A stretch of 12,568 nucleotides of DNA, taken from Chloroflexota bacterium. GTDB taxonomy: Bacteria; Chloroflexota; Dehalococcoidia; DSTF01; JACRBR01. Positions 11,566 to 12,568 of the stretch are shown one piece after another. The notes beneath the pieces were generated by a model, which did no database searches, was not told where the DNA came from, and saw only the letters and a list, made by a program, of their open reading frames with translations. A program made the position numbers and the translations under genes. Within the stretch, counting starts at the first letter, position 1. Every line of letters begins with the position of its first letter. Location: positions 1 through 12,568 of the forward strand of contig JACRBR010000356.1 in the NCBI GenBank assembly GCA_016213125.1, written 5' to 3'.

Positions 11566-12568
11566 TTAGGCGCGCGTGACAGGCCGCAACCTGTGCGGGA
11601 GTGGCAGCCGCCTCGCCAGCGTGTTCGCCTCCTCGCTCCGCAGCAGGCGCGTGGCCACAAAGAACACCACCGCCCCGATGCTGATGCCACCGATCACCGC
11701 CAGCCCCGCGTCCACCTTGTTCGCCAAATCCAGCAGCCCCATGAAGTGCAACAGCGCCAGCCACAGGAGGATCACCTCCGCCATCAGAACGCTTCCCGCG
11801 ATCGTCCGCGAGAGCGAAAACGCCAGGTGCCCCGCATCCAGCCCGTCCAGCCGCCGCGACAACGCCCGCAGCAACAGCACGAACTCCACGATCGTCGCCA
11901 CCGAGAGCGCCGCCGCCAGCCCCTTGATCCCGAACGGCCACACCAGCACCATGCACAGCACCAGGTTCACCACCATCGACACAACCGCGAAGGCCACCGG
12001 CGTCCGCGTGTCGCTCATCGCGTAGAACCCCCGGCTCAAGATCTCGATGCCGCTGTGCGCGAACAGCGCCACGGCGTACAGCGCCAGCGCACCCACCACC
12101 AGGCTCGCCGACGATGAGTCGAACGCGCCGCTCCGCAGCAGGAACGCCGTGATCGGCTGCGCCATCACGAAGATCCCCACGCTCGCCGGTATCGTCAGGT
12201 ACAGGATCAGCCGCAACGCCGTCGACACCGTGTCCCGCAGCTCATCACCGCCGCGCGCCGCCTGCTCCGCCATGCGCGGGAACGCCGCCGTCGAGATCGC
12301 CATCCCAAACAGCCCCAGCGGCGTCATCACCACCAGCCACGCGTAGTTCACCGCCGAGATCGCGCCCGTATCCAGCGTCGAAGCGAAGAACGTCGCGATC
12401 ACGAAGTTCAGGTGAAACGCCGCCAGCCCGATGACGCGCGGCCCCATCAGCCGCAGCACCTCCCGCACGTAGCCGTCGCGCCAGTCCCACAGCGGCTCCC
12501 ACACCATCCCCACCAGCCGCAGCGCCGGCACCTGCACCACCAGGTGCAGCAGCGCTCCCACGACGACC
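11566..12568 (-). CDS. murJ: Lipid II flippase MurJ (C-terminal part; start outside window)
   Basis: The last 333 residues of a MurJ/MviN protein of the MOP superfamily, which flips the peptidoglycan precursor lipid II across the inner membrane. The family is about 500 residues long, so roughly the first third lies beyond the right edge; codons read in frame to the last base (GALLHLVVQVPALRLVG). Seen: repeated membrane helices, AISAVNYAWLVVMTPLGLFGMAISTAAFPRMAEQ, and the hallmark SRGFYAMSDTRTPV. It ends in a basic tail (RRLPLPHRLRPVTRA). The frame is intact with no sign of decay. It is the first gene in minus-strand order, followed by a hairpin and the zinc-ribbon gene, which has its own promoter. 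Together with the L,D-transpeptidase at 3690 it is the second peptidoglycan function in the window. Confidence 0.93.
   Translation of the reverse strand, partial: VVVGALLHLVVQVPALRLVGMVWEPLWDWRDGYVREVLRLMGPRVIGLAAFHLNFVIATFFASTLDTGAISAVNYAWLVVMTPLGLFGMAISTAAFPRMAEQAARGGDELRDTVSTALRLILYLTIPASVGIFVMAQPITAFLLRSGAFDSSSASLVVGALALYAVALFAHSGIEILSRGFYAMSDTRTPVAFAVVSMVVNLVLCMVLVWPFGIKGLAAALSVATIVEFVLLLRALSRRLDGLDAGHLAFSLSRTIAGSVLMAEVILLWLALLHFMGLLDLANKVDAGLAVIGGISIGAVVFFVATRLLRSEEANTLARRLPLPHRLRPVTRA

Noticed and set aside
1..12568. CRISPR array, tRNA or rRNA genes, insertion sequence or prophage
   Set aside because: No regularly spaced repeats, cloverleaf-like segments, rRNA-like stretches, transposase motifs or terminal repeats bounding a gene were seen on either strand.

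Overview
The window is GC-rich, densely packed bacterial DNA that most resembles Chloroflexota (a Dehalococcoidia- or SAR202-like lineage is my guess). The reasons are three exported proteins with long Thr/Pro/Ala linkers between a membrane anchor and an outer domain, a protein pairing a zf-trcl-type zinc ribbon with a CxxC-x17-CxxC module, a bacterial deoxyhypusine-synthase-like protein, and high GC at third codon positions. No RNA gene, CRISPR array, transposase or phage module was recognised. Most of the content reads as ordinary chromosome with a few accessory pieces.

Layout. On the minus strand, 1-273 is the start of a membrane-anchored protein, probably YceI-like, cut by the window edge; 406-1776 is a LarA/DUF2088-family enzyme. 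A divergent intergenic region with nested inverted repeats leads to a plus-strand PIG-L/LmbE-type zinc deacetylase (1941-2780). A perfect 12-bp hairpin separates it from a convergent minus-strand pair: a small helix-turn-helix protein (3069-3326) followed by an unrecognised 82-residue ORF (2812-3060). The longest gene-free stretch (3327-3689) holds a 9-bp-arm palindrome that could be an operator and two copies of a REP-like palindrome. A plus-strand SH3/L,D-transpeptidase lipoprotein (3690-4538) follows.

A minus-strand MNT-HEPN (MntA-HepT type) toxin-antitoxin module occupies 4541-5207. The nucleotidyltransferase is intact, but the HEPN gene has an in-frame TAG before its whole active-site motif. 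Divergent from it is an acyl-CoA dehydrogenase (5330-6565), then a small lipoprotein with an unknown C-terminal domain (6614-7165). That gene overlaps by 4 bp, stop to stop, with a minus-strand membrane-anchored protein carrying two Ig-like repeats (7162-8163). Divergent from that are a deoxyhypusine-synthase-family enzyme (8220-9293) and a NhaA Na+/H+ antiporter (9359-10726), then a 61-residue CxxC protein (10752-10937). The right end has a minus-strand zinc-ribbon protein (11082-11447) behind its own promoter and leader hairpin, and the C-terminal two thirds of MurJ (11566 to the edge).

The genes do not form one pathway. Several concern the envelope or surface: the L,D-transpeptidase, MurJ, NhaA, the two linker proteins and the YceI-like protein. 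The most notable observations are the apparently disarmed HEPN toxin, and a recurring TACNNT-like box exactly 6 nt before the ATG of four genes without a Shine-Dalgarno sequence, which suggests leaderless transcription. I found no convincing wholly new multi-gene system.
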